The notes: generated from the sequence alone by a model not told the origin. A stretch of DNA of 16,168 bases from Treponema sp. (GCA_031266635.1 JAISAN010000211.1:1-16168), one strand, 5' to 3'; positions 1-8,340 are shown, counted from the stretch's first letter. A program made the numbers and translations.

Positions 1-34
1 AAAAGTTTTATACATGAAGACGAGGATCATCCCA

Positions 35-1195
35 ATGAGTGACGAACTAAATGAAATACCCCGGACTGCCCCTAATCAGGAACAAACAGAACTTAATGGG
101 ACGATTAAGCAGCCGGAAGAAACCCAGGAAGCCGCGGAAATAGCGGATTTATCGAAGAAGGGGTATCAGCTTCTAAAGGAAAACAAAATTTCCGAGGCGG
201 CGGGCTGTTTTAGCAAGATCCTTCTGGTGGACGAAAACAACAATTATGCCCTGGTGGGCATGGGGGACGCCGCCAGAAAGCGGGGCTCCTTCCGGGACTC
301 GGTGGAATATTACCGGCGCTGCCTGGCCTATCATCCGGGGAATAACTACGCCCTTTTTGGTTTGGCCGACTGCTACAAAGCCCTGAACCAGTACCATAAG
401 GCCATTGAGATATGGGAACAGTACCTGCTCCACGATGATAAAAATATCACCGTATTAACCCGGGTGGCCGACGCCTACCGCAAGGTCCGGGATTTTAAGC
501 ACTCCAAAATGGTGTACCTGCGGGTTCTGGAAATGGAAGAACACAACCCCTATGCCATCATCGGGCTGGGGCATCTGCATTATGATTTTAAGGAATACCG
601 GGACGCCCTTTTTTATTGGGAAAAGATGCTCCAGACCGCCCAGGAAAACGTGGATATCCGGGTGCTTACCTCCATAGGAAACTGCCACCGGAAACTCAAA
701 ACTTTTCAAGAGGGTATTGAATATTTTGAACAAGCCCTCCGGAAGGAGCCCGGCAATTTTTATGCCCTTTTTGGCCTGGCCGACTGTTACCGGGGGATGA
801 ACCGGCAGGAACTTTCCCTGGAATACTGGAACCGTATTCTGGAGCAGGACCCCCGGAACAAGGTTATTTTGACCCGGGCCGGCGACGCGTACCGGTATCT
901 GGAAAAGTATGATCAGGCGGTTGAATATTACGAGCGGGCCCTTAATATTGAATTCGATACCTACGCGGTCCTGGGCCTTGCGATAGTGGCCAAAGCCCGG
1001 GGAAAATACGATGAGGCCCAGGAATCCCTGAAACGGATGATCCAGCAGGACCCGAGGAATTACCGGATTTTTATTGAATTGGCGGATTGTTACCTCAAAA
1101 AAGGAGAAAAAAACAAGGCCAGGGAAACGCTGGAGGAATTTCAAAAACTGGGAATCCGCAATAACGGTATTGCGGAAATGTTTGACCGCATATAA
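35..1195 (+). CDS. TPR-repeat protein
   Basis: The product is built almost wholly of tetratricopeptide repeats, which form a helical protein-protein interaction scaffold. Typical TPR signatures recur about every 34-38 residues, such as NNYALxGLADCYKxLNQYxKAIEIWEQ and its relatives, giving roughly eight repeats after an acidic, low-complexity N-terminus of about 40 residues. No signal peptide or membrane segment is visible, so it is probably cytoplasmic. I chose the ATG at 35 because GAGG at 22-25 lies 9 nt upstream; an in-frame ATG at 14 has no visible ribosome site and would add seven residues. rlmN begins 6 nt after the stop, suggesting one transcript. The partner and exact role cannot be told from sequence. 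Confidence 0.88.
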   Translation: MSDELNEIPRTAPNQEQTELNGTIKQPEETQEAAEIADLSKKGYQLLKENKISEAAGCFSKILLVDENNNYALVGMGDAARKRGSFRDSVEYYRRCLAYHPGNNYALFGLADCYKALNQYHKAIEIWEQYLLHDDKNITVLTRVADAYRKVRDFKHSKMVYLRVLEMEEHNPYAIIGLGHLHYDFKEYRDALFYWEKMLQTAQENVDIRVLTSIGNCHRKLKTFQEGIEYFEQALRKEPGNFYALFGLADCYRGMNRQELSLEYWNRILEQDPRNKVILTRAGDAYRYLEKYDQAVEYYERALNIEFDTYAVLGLAIVAKARGKYDEAQESLKRMIQQDPRNYRIFIELADCYLKKGEKNKARETLEEFQKLGIRNNGIAEMFDRI

Positions 1196-1201
1196 TTTTT
1201 T

Positions 1202-2329
1202 ATGCCCCCTGTTCCGCCGCCGGACCCGCGGCCCGCCCTTTGCGGCCTGTCCCCGGAAGCTTTGACCCGTCTTCTTTATCCGCTCCCCGCTTTCCGGGCC
1301 CGCCAGATATTCAAATGGATCGCCGGGGGGGCGCTGTCCTTTGATCAAATGACCAATCTGCCCTTAAACCTGCGGGAAGAACTGGCCCGGCGCTTCCTTG
1401 TTTATTCCGGCGTCATGAGCGCCCGGCTCGATGCCCCCGACGGTACGGTGAAGATCCAGATCCGGCTCAGGGACGGGGCAAAAATCGAGGCGGTTCTGCT
1501 TTCCGAAGAAACAAAAAACGATTCCCCGGAACAAGCGGAACCGCGTACCCGGAGATATACCGCGTGCCTTTCTACCCAGGCGGGCTGTCCCGCGGGCTGC
1601 GTTTTCTGCAAAACCGGTTCCCTGGGTTTCCTGCGCAACCTTGATTCCGCGGAAATCACCGGGCAGTTTCTGATGCTCCGGGCCATTGCCCCCCTTATTT
1701 CCAACATCGTTATTATGGGCATGGGCGAACCGCTTCTTAATCTGGAGGAACTCCGCCGGGCGCTTTCAGTCCTGACTAATCCTGGGGGGCTGGGAATCTC
1801 ATCCCGGCGGATCACCCTGTCTACCAGCGGAATCATCGGGGGCATTCGGGACCTGGCCGATCAGGGGCCCCCCATACGGCTGGCCCTTTCCCTCACCACC
1901 GCCCGGGAGGATCTTCGGCAGCGGCTTATGCCCATAGGCCGGACGAATCCCCTTCCCGCCCTGAAAGAAGCGCTGGGGTATTTTCAGCAAAAGGGAGGCG
2001 GCAGGCTCACCCTGGAGGCGGTGCTTCTGGCGGGCATAAATACCCGGCGGGAGGACGCGGCGGCCCTGATCGCCTTTGCGAAGGGCCTGGATACGGTGGT
2101 AAATTTGATACCCTGGAACCCCATTGAAGGTATGGAATTTGAGGGGAAAGCCCTGAAGGAGCCCTCAAAACAGGAAGTGGCGGAATTCACCCGGCTTCTG
2201 GAACAGGGGGGGCTCAAGGTCATCCGCCGTTTCCGGCGGGGCCGCTCCATCCGGGGGGCCTGCGGCCAACTGGGGCTCGCCGCTTTACCGGAAGAACCAG
2301 GAAAACAGGGACTGGAAAAGGCCGATTAA
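1202..2329 (+). CDS. rlmN: Dual-specificity 23S rRNA/tRNA adenine-C2 methyltransferase RlmN
   Basis: This radical-SAM enzyme methylates C2 of A2503 in 23S rRNA and of A37 in some tRNAs. The 375-aa length fits the family. The CxxxCxxC iron-sulfur motif is C129-P-A-G-C133-V-F-C136, preceded by TACLSTQAG. C122 aligns with E. coli C118, and C354 in RGACGQL aligns with the methyl-carrying C355, so both mechanistic cysteines are present. GMGEPLLN (about 173-180) and NLIPWNP (301-307) are further family signatures. No Shine-Dalgarno precedes the ATG, which lies 6 nt after the TPR stop, so translation may be coupled. The last 45 nt overlap the convergent DUF445 gene. The C-terminal motif reads GRSIRGACGQL rather than the common GDDIxAACGQL, a mild variation. 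Confidence 0.95.
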   Translation: MPPVPPPDPRPALCGLSPEALTRLLYPLPAFRARQIFKWIAGGALSFDQMTNLPLNLREELARRFLVYSGVMSARLDAPDGTVKIQIRLRDGAKIEAVLLSEETKNDSPEQAEPRTRRYTACLSTQAGCPAGCVFCKTGSLGFLRNLDSAEITGQFLMLRAIAPLISNIVIMGMGEPLLNLEELRRALSVLTNPGGLGISSRRITLSTSGIIGGIRDLADQGPPIRLALSLTTAREDLRQRLMPIGRTNPLPALKEALGYFQQKGGGRLTLEAVLLAGINTRREDAAALIAFAKGLDTVVNLIPWNPIEGMEFEGKALKEPSKQEVAEFTRLLEQGGLKVIRRFRRGRSIRGACGQLGLAALPEEPGKQGLEKAD

Positions 2330-3700
2330 AAAGCCCAGGATAGCTCCAAATATATCGATCCATTTGAGCTGATTGGCCATTACATCCAGAACAATCCGCT
2401 CCACCCGGATCATGTCCAAAGAATCGATCCGTTCAGCCACCATAACCCGGACATTGATTGTCCCCAGGGCGGCGGCGATTTGTTTATCCGCGAACCGGAG
2501 GACTTGATCCCGAAGCAGGGAATCCAGGAGGTCCTTTTTTTCCGGGCCCAGGGAAAAAAAGCCGGCCAGATTTTCTCCTGCATACTGCTCCCGGATCCGG
2601 GCGCTAAAAAGACGAAAAAGAGATGAAGCGCCCGGGGCCTCTGCTTCCTTTTCCTTCCGGTTAAGGGCTTTTCTTATCCGGTCCAAAATATTCCGCATCA
2701 GGATTTTTATTTCCCCCGCTTCGGTGTTTTGCAGCAAATGTCCCAGGGGCTTATCCATTTGATCGTCAAACAGGCGGGAAATAAAATGGGCGAAATCCGA
2801 GGACGAATTTTCATCCGCAAACAAACGGCCCAGGGATTCCTGAACCCATTGGAGGAGCTTCCGGCGGGTTTCCCGCTCCCCCAGCAATTCCTCCAACTGG
2901 CCGATAAGGCCGTCAACAATTTCGGGCATCCGCTCATGGATGGTTTTATCATAGTGGGCGGTGGAAATAAAAAAACGCTGGAACACATTGAGCTTAAGGA
3001 TTATATTGGTGATGAGAATTCTCCCCTGCCCTTCCAGCGTCTGGCGTATATCCTGCCGGTTCAGAAAAGAGACGCACCTGTCCACAATCCGGGGATATAG
3101 CTTCTCCACCACCGGTACAAGACCGACGCTTATTTTTTCCGCCCCCGCGATCAGTTCCCCGCCGATAATCCGCTCCGTCAGGGCCGTAATTTTTTCCCCC
3201 TGTTCAGCCCCTGCCAGGTCCCTGAAACTCCGGTTCATCAAATCCCCGGCCAAAAGACCATCGGTCAGGACTTCCGAAAGAACGCCGCTTAATTCATCAC
3301 ATACCGGAGAGGACAGAAAATCCTGAAAAAGAGACCGGACAAAATCCCAAACCGGTGAACCGGAAGACGCCGTTTCCAGCAGTTCTCCCAAAGGGGTATG
3401 AAGAATTTTTTCCGTATACCGGGCGATTGAATTTTTTATCCCCCGGTTCACTTCCTCCTGCCGGAGGCGGCCGCGGATAATTTCCGGGGTCAGGAGTTCC
3501 CGCTCTACCATAAGCCCGATGTTGTCCGCCAGTTTATGCCGCTGGCGGGGCAGAACTCCGGGGGTAAAGGGAAGCCGAATCCCGAAGATCCGTATTTCCC
3601 GCAAAGGCCGGAAAAGCATTTTTATGGCGACCACATTCGTGAGAAACCCGATAAGCGCCCCTACCAAAGGGGGAACCGCCAGAAGAATCAGCGTCTTCAT
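2285..3700 (-). CDS. DUF445 family membrane protein
   Basis: This 471-aa protein of the DUF445 (YheB-like) family has no settled molecular function. The N-terminus (about residues 3-29) is a hydrophobic helix with the family signature PLVGALIGFLTNVVAIKMLF followed by RPLRE. Next is the conserved LPFTPGVLPRQRHKLADNIG stretch. A long charged helical middle part carries several repeated modules, and a second membrane helix closes the C-terminus (about 447-471, GAILGFLIGLFQSLFSW). This predicts two terminal anchors with a large soluble domain between. Its start codon overlaps the stop of the upstream lipoprotein gene by 4 nt (ATGA), so the two are translationally coupled. Its 3' end runs 45 nt into the convergent rlmN with no room for a terminator. 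Confidence 0.9.
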   Translation of the reverse strand: MKTLILLAVPPLVGALIGFLTNVVAIKMLFRPLREIRIFGIRLPFTPGVLPRQRHKLADNIGLMVERELLTPEIIRGRLRQEEVNRGIKNSIARYTEKILHTPLGELLETASSGSPVWDFVRSLFQDFLSSPVCDELSGVLSEVLTDGLLAGDLMNRSFRDLAGAEQGEKITALTERIIGGELIAGAEKISVGLVPVVEKLYPRIVDRCVSFLNRQDIRQTLEGQGRILITNIILKLNVFQRFFISTAHYDKTIHERMPEIVDGLIGQLEELLGERETRRKLLQWVQESLGRLFADENSSSDFAHFISRLFDDQMDKPLGHLLQNTEAGEIKILMRNILDRIRKALNRKEKEAEAPGASSLFRLFSARIREQYAGENLAGFFSLGPEKKDLLDSLLRDQVLRFADKQIAAALGTINVRVMVAERIDSLDMIRVERIVLDVMANQLKWIDIFGAILGFLIGLFQSLFSWFFR

Positions 3701-4107
3701 TGGGTCATGGGCTCCGCGGCGGTATTTGCCTGAAATTCATTGTCGTATATGTCTACCACGCTTTCTTTAAGCCAGCCCCGGTCCTGCCCCTGAGGTCGTT
3801 CCACCAGAACCCAGGATTCGGCGTTTTCTCCCGGCCGTATTATCCGGCGTTCCAGGATACGGATCAGCGAACCCCGCCGAAGGTAGCCCAGGGCAATTCC
3901 CCCTTCTCCGGGCTCCCGCACCAGATGGGTGTAGGAAACAATAACCACCCCATACCCGATAACCGGACGGGACAGCGGGGGAGTAACCGGGGGAATAACC
4001 GGAATTTCCCCGGTTTTTCCGCCGCAGGCGCCCGGAACAAACATCATAAAAGAAGCAAACAAAAAGGCGTATACTTGACGGCGGTAATCATTAACCCATA
4101 TTCTCAT
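3697..4107 (-). CDS. Putative lipoprotein with SH3-like domain
   Basis: This 136-aa exported protein has a basic N-terminus, a hydrophobic stretch (about 12-24) and a cysteine at VPGAC. That is a poor match to the enterobacterial lipobox but tolerable under the relaxed spirochaetal pattern, which allows a hydrophobic residue at -4. After a proline-rich linker (IPVIPPVTPPLSRP), residues of about 48-120 look like a bacterial SH3 domain: a short strand (GVVIVSYTHLV), a YLRRGSLIRIL turn, WVLVERP, and the closing GWLKES motif. Such domains often bind peptidoglycan or other envelope partners. It is coupled to the DUF445 gene downstream by ATGA overlap. No Shine-Dalgarno is seen before the ATG, which lies only 3 nt from the divergent omptin start, so the true start is less certain. 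Confidence 0.7.
   Translation of the reverse strand: MRIWVNDYRRQVYAFLFASFMMFVPGACGGKTGEIPVIPPVTPPLSRPVIGYGVVIVSYTHLVREPGEGGIALGYLRRGSLIRILERRIIRPGENAESWVLVERPQGQDRGWLKESVVDIYDNEFQANTAAEPMTQ
4075..4102 (+). promoter_or_regulatory. Predicted sigma-70 promoter giving a near-leaderless mRNA
   Basis: TTGACG at 4075-4080 (5 of 6 consensus) is followed after 16 bp by CATATT at 4097-4102 (4 of 6). Transcription would start near 4109-4110, essentially at the omptin ATG (4111), which itself lacks a Shine-Dalgarno. The promoter lies inside the 5' coding part of the divergent lipoprotein gene. Confidence 0.45.
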
Positions 4108-4110
4108 GGT

Positions 4111-5106
4111 ATGAAAAATATAGCGGTTTTTACCGCTTTAGTCATCATTTTGTGGGCCCTGCCCTGCCCGCAGGTCCGGGGGCAGGGACATATACTGTCC
4201 GCCCTGCCGGCTGCGGGCGCCGGTTTTCCCTACGCTTTGACCCTGGCGGCTTCAACAGGTTTTTTGTACGGCTATGGGGAAGAGCTGGTGTACAAATACC
4301 CCGGCAAAGAAACCTATATGAGCCAACTGCTCTGGAATATAAAACCCCTTTTTTATTACGGCGCGGCCCTTGATTTTTCCCGGATCCGGCCCCTGGAAAA
4401 ACCGGGGTTTTTCGCGTTACTCTCCCTGAAATTCGGCTTCCCCGCTAAAACCGGGATCATGGAAGACCTGGACTGGCTGACCGTGAAAGACGAACTTACC
4501 AACTATTCCCTCAGCGACAACTACACCAACGGAGCTTTTTTGTTTGATGTTTTTTTGGGCGCTTCCCTCCCCCTGGGCGATTTCGCGCTCATTAAATTGC
4601 AGTGGAGTTTTTCCCTCATGTCCTTCCAGTGGACCGGCAGGGACGGATACCGCCGCTACTCCAGCAGCGAAAACATTCCCCTGGATGATTCGGTAGGCAA
4701 GGTTCCGTTCTACGGCATTGTGATCCTCTACGCCCAAAATTGGCTGATCACCAGTCCGGGACTGGCCGTACAGATCCCCCTGTCCCGGCATTTCAGAACG
4801 GAACTTTTTTTTCAGGTAAGCCCCTTTATTTTCTGCAACGCCCGGGACGATCACATACAGCGGAATGTTGAATTCCTGGATTATATATTCGGGGGCCTCT
4901 ACCTGGAACCCAGGGGAGATTTTGTTTTTTCTTTTTGGGACCGCTTTGAATTATCTTTGCATGTTTCGTACCGGTATATCCGGGGCGCTCATGGAGAATC
5001 CTACCAGCGCGGCACCGGGTCCGGGCAATATTTAAAATCTGCCGAAGATGCCGGGGCGGCATGGTACGCCTTCGATTCAGGCTTGACTTTCAAGGTACGT
5101 CTTTAG
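4111..5106 (+). CDS. Omptin-family outer-membrane protease homologue
   Basis: Omptins are ten-stranded outer-membrane beta-barrel proteases with an Asp/His active site facing outward. This 331-aa protein starts with a signal peptide (about 1-24, ending VRGQG) and is rich in alternating aromatic/hydrophobic strands. By eye it aligns with OmpT throughout: STG...EELVY....GK...SQLLW matches SGK..ERVY....GG..SQLDW; GIMEDLDW matches GNMVDQDW; GYRRYSS matches GSYIYSS. The catalytic pairs are therefore D119/D121 (OmpT D83/D85) and D246/H248 in RDDH (OmpT D210/H212). E58 matches substrate-pocket E27, whereas the D208 position is Ala244, so cleavage preference may differ. I chose ATG 4111 for the signal peptide; the frame is open further upstream. 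The 3' end overlaps mutT by 30 nt. Confidence 0.8.
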   Translation: MKNIAVFTALVIILWALPCPQVRGQGHILSALPAAGAGFPYALTLAASTGFLYGYGEELVYKYPGKETYMSQLLWNIKPLFYYGAALDFSRIRPLEKPGFFALLSLKFGFPAKTGIMEDLDWLTVKDELTNYSLSDNYTNGAFLFDVFLGASLPLGDFALIKLQWSFSLMSFQWTGRDGYRRYSSSENIPLDDSVGKVPFYGIVILYAQNWLITSPGLAVQIPLSRHFRTELFFQVSPFIFCNARDDHIQRNVEFLDYIFGGLYLEPRGDFVFSFWDRFELSLHVSYRYIRGAHGESYQRGTGSGQYLKSAEDAGAAWYAFDSGLTFKVRL

Positions 5107-5481
5107 CAGGGGAAAAAGCAGGCGGTCGGAACCGGCAAAATCGAGGGTTTCCAATTCTTCCAGGCCGGCCCAGCGCCATTCGGTATGTTCGGCGGGGCGC
5201 AAAGGCTGCGGGGTAAAAAAAATCCGGTAGGCGTGCAAATCATAGGCCGCCCCCCGGTGTTCAAAAACCGCGCTTCCCAGAAAGGCCCCTGGTTCAACGG
5301 CAATTCCTAATTCTTCCTGAAACTCCCGGACCAGGGCGGCCTGGTCGCTTTCCCCTTTTTCGGTTTTGCCGCCGGGAAATTCCCATTTTCCCCCCAGGTT
5401 GCCGCCGGGCTTCCGGCGGGCAATAAACAATTTCTGCCCCTCAATCGCGATCCCCGCCACGGATACCCGGAACGCGGCCAT
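5077..5481 (-). CDS. mutT: MutT-like NUDIX hydrolase (8-oxo-dGTPase type)
   Basis: This 134-aa NUDIX pyrophosphohydrolase is likely to clean oxidised nucleotides such as 8-oxo-dGTP from the pool. The Nudix box GX5EX7REUXEEXGU is perfect at residues 38-60 (G38, E44, R52-E53, E56-E57, G59). It is preceded by KWEFPGGK, the signature typical of MutT and CTP-pyrophosphohydrolase subfamilies. EWRWAGLEEL (101-110) is the usual C-terminal MutT element. The gene begins exactly where the upstream membrane-protein gene stops (TAA at 5484-5482, ATG at 5481) and lacks its own Shine-Dalgarno, so it is co-translated with it. Its 3' end overlaps the convergent omptin gene. Substrate is inferred from the family; dNTP or CTP-type substrates are possible. 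Confidence 0.88.
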   Translation of the reverse strand: MAAFRVSVAGIAIEGQKLFIARRKPGGNLGGKWEFPGGKTEKGESDQAALVREFQEELGIAVEPGAFLGSAVFEHRGAAYDLHAYRIFFTPQPLRPAEHTEWRWAGLEELETLDFAGSDRLLFPLLKTYLESQA

Positions 5482-5886
5482 TTAGAGGAACAGCGCCCGG
5501 GGGAACAGGAAATGCAGGGCCGAGGAAACAAGCAGGGCAAAACCAAGCCATTTTTTATACCGCCGGATCGTTTCTTCAAGCCGGATCATCTTTTCCGAAT
5601 CCACGGTGGACTGCCCCCGGTAATATTCGAAAAACAGGACAAAGCCCGCCGCCAGCCCCAGCAGGGCGGGAAGCAGATCGCCAAGCACCGGAATATCAAT
5701 GGGGGCAAGGATCTTGAGCAGGCCGGTAATGGTGATGAGGATTCCCAAAACAAGGCGAAAGGTGTTGTTATTCAGGGAAAACCGGATACTGGTCTCTATC
5801 GCGGCTTCCGGTTCATCCCCGCCAAAGCTCAGAATATATCCGGTTAATCCATTCAAAAGGATGGATAAAAAATAAAACTGTACCAT
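5482..5886 (-). CDS. Small four-helix membrane protein, unknown function
   Basis: This 134-aa protein has four probable transmembrane segments at about 3-21, 43-60, 68-88 and 112-132. A charged loop between helices 3 and 4 (RGQSTVDSEKMIRLEETIRRYKK) is probably cytoplasmic. I do not recognise the family. A good ribosome site (GGAGG at 5897-5893 on the minus strand, 6 nt before the ATG) supports the start. The stop codon abuts the mutT ATG, so the two form an operon. About 145 nt of non-coding DNA separates it from the upstream membrane-protein gene, with a possible promoter there. Confidence 0.75.
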   Translation of the reverse strand: MVQFYFLSILLNGLTGYILSFGGDEPEAAIETSIRFSLNNNTFRLVLGILITITGLLKILAPIDIPVLGDLLPALLGLAAGFVLFFEYYRGQSTVDSEKMIRLEETIRRYKKWLGFALLVSSALHFLFPRALFL

Positions 5887-6005
5887 CTTTTTCCTCCGCT
5901 TTTTAACAGGAAAACTAAAACTTGCCAGGGTTCAGGGTAAAAATCCGCCAAAAGTCAGCTCCGGGAACTTCGGTTTTTAGCGCTTCCCTTCAGCAGTCCC
6001 CTTTA

Positions 6006-6034
6006 TTCATAAACCATGAATCCGTTCTGGTCAA
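6006..6034 (-). promoter_or_regulatory. Possible promoter for the membrane protein-mutT pair
   Basis: On the minus strand TTGACC (6034-6029) is followed after 17 bp by TATGAA (6011-6006). It overlaps the stop of the upstream gene and would give a leader of about 110 nt before the ATG at 5886. I see no riboswitch fold in that leader. Confidence 0.35.
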
Positions 6035-6678
6035 TGCCGCCGGGCGCTGATCGTAAGCCGGGCCGCATCCTGTTCGCCCTGGAGAACCACAAGCAGTTTA
6101 TTCGCCTCAAAGGGAAGGGAAAAACGGTATTCTTCTTCGGTGTTCAGACTAAAAAAAATCCGGTGGGTAAAAAGCGGATAATCTTCCGCGCCGCTTTCCC
6201 CGGAAAGCGCCGGAGCGACCCCAATATCCACCAGACCCGTATAGGCGTTTTCCGCGTCCGTAACGGTTTTTGTCATCGCCACCATAGTTTCTCCCCGGAA
6301 TTGCACCGCTTCCACGGTAATGCGGTTTCCCCCCAGGGTACAACTTGTCCCGGCGTTAACGGTAGAGATAATTACAATGGCGGCGCAGAGGAACAGAATC
6401 GAGATAAAAAGCATGGTCAGGGGCCTGGTGGCCGTCAGACTGCGGAAGAGACCGAATTTCTTTTTTGGCGTTTCCTCATAAAGGGCCTTCACCGGCGGAG
6501 GGGCCCCGGACAGACGCCGCTCCCGGGAATAATAAAAAACCAGTTCCTCAGTTCCGGTTTTTTTTTCAGTTAAGGGGTACTTGGCGTTGGGACGCTGCCG
6601 CCCGGCGCTTGTATCGACCTCCGCCTGATTTTGCCCGTTTGCCGCGCCGGGGTCCGGGTTTTCCCGCGTATTATCCAC
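6031..6678 (-). CDS. Single-pass membrane protein, unknown function
   Basis: This is a 215-aa protein. Residues 1-80 are polar and disordered-looking (NPDPGAANGQNQAEVD), ending in a basic stretch PKKKFGLFRS. One transmembrane helix follows (about 87-107), then an extracytoplasmic beta-rich domain containing ITVEAVQFRGETMVAM and FRFSL-type strands. I do not recognise the family; the positive-inside rule puts the N-terminus in the cytoplasm. I chose the GTG at 6678 because AAGGAG (6693-6688) lies 9 nt upstream. An ATG at 6765 in the same frame would overlap nnr by 74 nt and add an Arg-rich stretch unlike a natural N-terminus. The gene starts 13 nt after the nnr stop, so it is probably in the same operon. 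Confidence 0.7.
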   Translation of the reverse strand: MDNTRENPDPGAANGQNQAEVDTSAGRQRPNAKYPLTEKKTGTEELVFYYSRERRLSGAPPPVKALYEETPKKKFGLFRSLTATRPLTMLFISILFLCAAIVIISTVNAGTSCTLGGNRITVEAVQFRGETMVAMTKTVTDAENAYTGLVDIGVAPALSGESGAEDYPLFTHRIFFSLNTEEEYRFSLPFEANKLLVVLQGEQDAARLTISARRH

Positions 6679-6691
6679 CGTGTTAAACTCC

Positions 6692-8329
6692 TTAGCCGCG
6701 GCGGTCTGTTTCCGGCGGCAGCCATACGGAACCCGCCAGGGACGCCGCCATGTTGGCGATTTCACTGGGGTCCGAAAAACGGCCCGCCAGTTCAGGCGAC
6801 CGGCCCGCCCGGATCAGCAGGGACGCCGCAGCGGCGGCGCAGACATATGCGTCAAAGCCGCTTCCCTGCCTCCGCATCCGGGCGGCAATGGCAACGCAAA
6901 AGCCCGCCAGAATATCCCCGCTTCCCCCCGCGGCAAGACAGGGAACCATACCGTCAATGATCCCCAAACGGCCGTCCGGGGCGGCCAGATACAACACATG
7001 GCTTTTGAAAAGAATTACCGCCTTTCTTTCCCGGGCATATTTCAGCAGCAGCGGGCCGGGATCGGCAAGAATTTCCTCCTTACCGGTTCCCGTATAGGCG
7101 GCAAATTCCCCAGGATGGGGAGTTAAAATAACGTTACCGTGAAAAACCATTCCCGCGGCCAGGGTAATGGCATCCGCGTCGAGAACCAGGGGCATCCCCT
7201 GGGCTTCCAGGCTCAGATAATGCGGTAAAATCCGCGCCCTGTCGGGGCCGGAACCCCACCCCGGCCCCAAAAGGGCCGCGTCGGGGCAGAAACGCCCGGC
7301 GGGATATTCGGTTCCCGGATTTTTTAGAACCTCATCGGGGACAACCATGACCCCCCAGGCCCCGGCGGCGAGAATGGAATAAATTGAGGGATCGGCGATG
7401 AGCCGCACCAGCCCGGCTCCGGCGGCCTGGGCGCCTCTGGCTGCCAGCTTTGCCGCCCCGGTGGCCCCCGGCGATCCCGCCCGGATTTCCACCAGCCCCC
7501 GGTCGTATTTGTACGCGTCGGGCTTTACCCTGCCGACCCCCGCGGAAGCGCTTTCCCAGTCAATAAGCCGGACGCTTCCGTATTTTTCAATAAGGGCCGG
7601 GGGGAATATGCCCCCCACGGAAAGGATGGTTCCCTCGAAAGGCCGGGCCGCAGGTTTATAGAGACAGAGTTTCCGGGGCTCAATGGCCAGTACCGCGTCA
7701 GCGTTCAGAATCGACATTCCCGGCATCCAGCCGTCAAAATTACCCGAGGGCATATCAATGGAAACCACCAGGGGACGGTTTTTATTGCGGGCTTTTAATT
7801 TGTTCACCACAAGCACCATCTCCGCAAGGGGCCCCTTCAGAGGCTCCCGCAGACCGGTTCCCGCAAGCCCGTCAATAATTATATCCGCCAGGGCCAGGGC
7901 ATCCTCCGACGCCCTCCCCGCCCATTCCCCGGCGTCCTCGTCCCAGGCAATTACCGGAACCCCCATTTTTTTCAAAGACCGGAAATTTGCCGTCCGGGGG
8001 CCCTGATTATTGTTTCCCGAAAGATGGGACACCACAATGCCCGAAAAATCCGGGGACGCAAAGCCCCGGAGGATGAGCGCCCGGAGCATTACCAGGGCGT
8101 CGGCGCCGTTGTTCCCCCCGCCCGCAAGAACAATAATCCGGGGGAAGGACGCCTCCGCGGTTTTGGAAGACCGGCCAGGAAACAGGCGGGGAAAGGCGGC
8201 GCAAAAAACATCCGCGCAGGCCCTGCCCGCGGTTTCCACCAGAGCAAAAGGGTGCAGCGCCCAGTCCCCCTGGGCTTCCTCATCCAGAAGCCGGGCATCT
8301 TCCGCGCTGACCAGAACCTGATGATTCAT
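6692..8329 (-). CDS. nnr: Bifunctional NAD(P)H-hydrate epimerase / ADP- or ATP-dependent dehydratase
   Basis: This enzyme repairs hydrated NAD(P)H: the N-terminal YjeF_N domain epimerises the S/R hydrates and the C-terminal ribokinase-like domain dehydrates the S form using a nucleotide. In the 545-aa protein the epimerase half shows GGGNNG (71-76, usually followed by GDG but here ADA), DIIIDGLAGTGLREPL (149-164) and VVSIDMPSG (188-196). The dehydratase half shows the GSPGATGAAKLAARGA stretch, LGPGWG, LVLDADAITL, PHPGEF (404-409) and AGGSGDILAGF (467-477). I chose the ATG at 8329 because AGGGG lies just upstream; a longer frame from 8392 would overlap the neighbouring lipoprotein gene. Fusion of both activities in one chain is normal for bacteria. 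Confidence 0.93.
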   Translation of the reverse strand: MNHQVLVSAEDARLLDEEAQGDWALHPFALVETAGRACADVFCAAFPRLFPGRSSKTAEASFPRIIVLAGGGNNGADALVMLRALILRGFASPDFSGIVVSHLSGNNNQGPRTANFRSLKKMGVPVIAWDEDAGEWAGRASEDALALADIIIDGLAGTGLREPLKGPLAEMVLVVNKLKARNKNRPLVVSIDMPSGNFDGWMPGMSILNADAVLAIEPRKLCLYKPAARPFEGTILSVGGIFPPALIEKYGSVRLIDWESASAGVGRVKPDAYKYDRGLVEIRAGSPGATGAAKLAARGAQAAGAGLVRLIADPSIYSILAAGAWGVMVVPDEVLKNPGTEYPAGRFCPDAALLGPGWGSGPDRARILPHYLSLEAQGMPLVLDADAITLAAGMVFHGNVILTPHPGEFAAYTGTGKEEILADPGPLLLKYARERKAVILFKSHVLYLAAPDGRLGIIDGMVPCLAAGGSGDILAGFCVAIAARMRRQGSGFDAYVCAAAAASLLIRAGRSPELAGRFSDPSEIANMAASLAGSVWLPPETDRRG

Positions 8330-8340
8330 AATACCCCTGT

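Noticed and set aside
455..1348. Long antisense open frame (297 codons) opposite the TPR gene
   Set aside because: It has no ribosome site or recognisable domain and mirrors the GC-rich coding pattern of the TPR gene.
3700..4110. Upstream extension of the omptin frame to 3700
   Set aside because: It would read through the opposite lipoprotein gene and bury the signal peptide that begins at 4111.
6016..6573. Plus-strand 185-codon frame opposite the single-pass membrane protein
   Set aside because: Low-complexity, Arg/Gly-rich translation with no domain; it is the shadow of the minus-strand gene.
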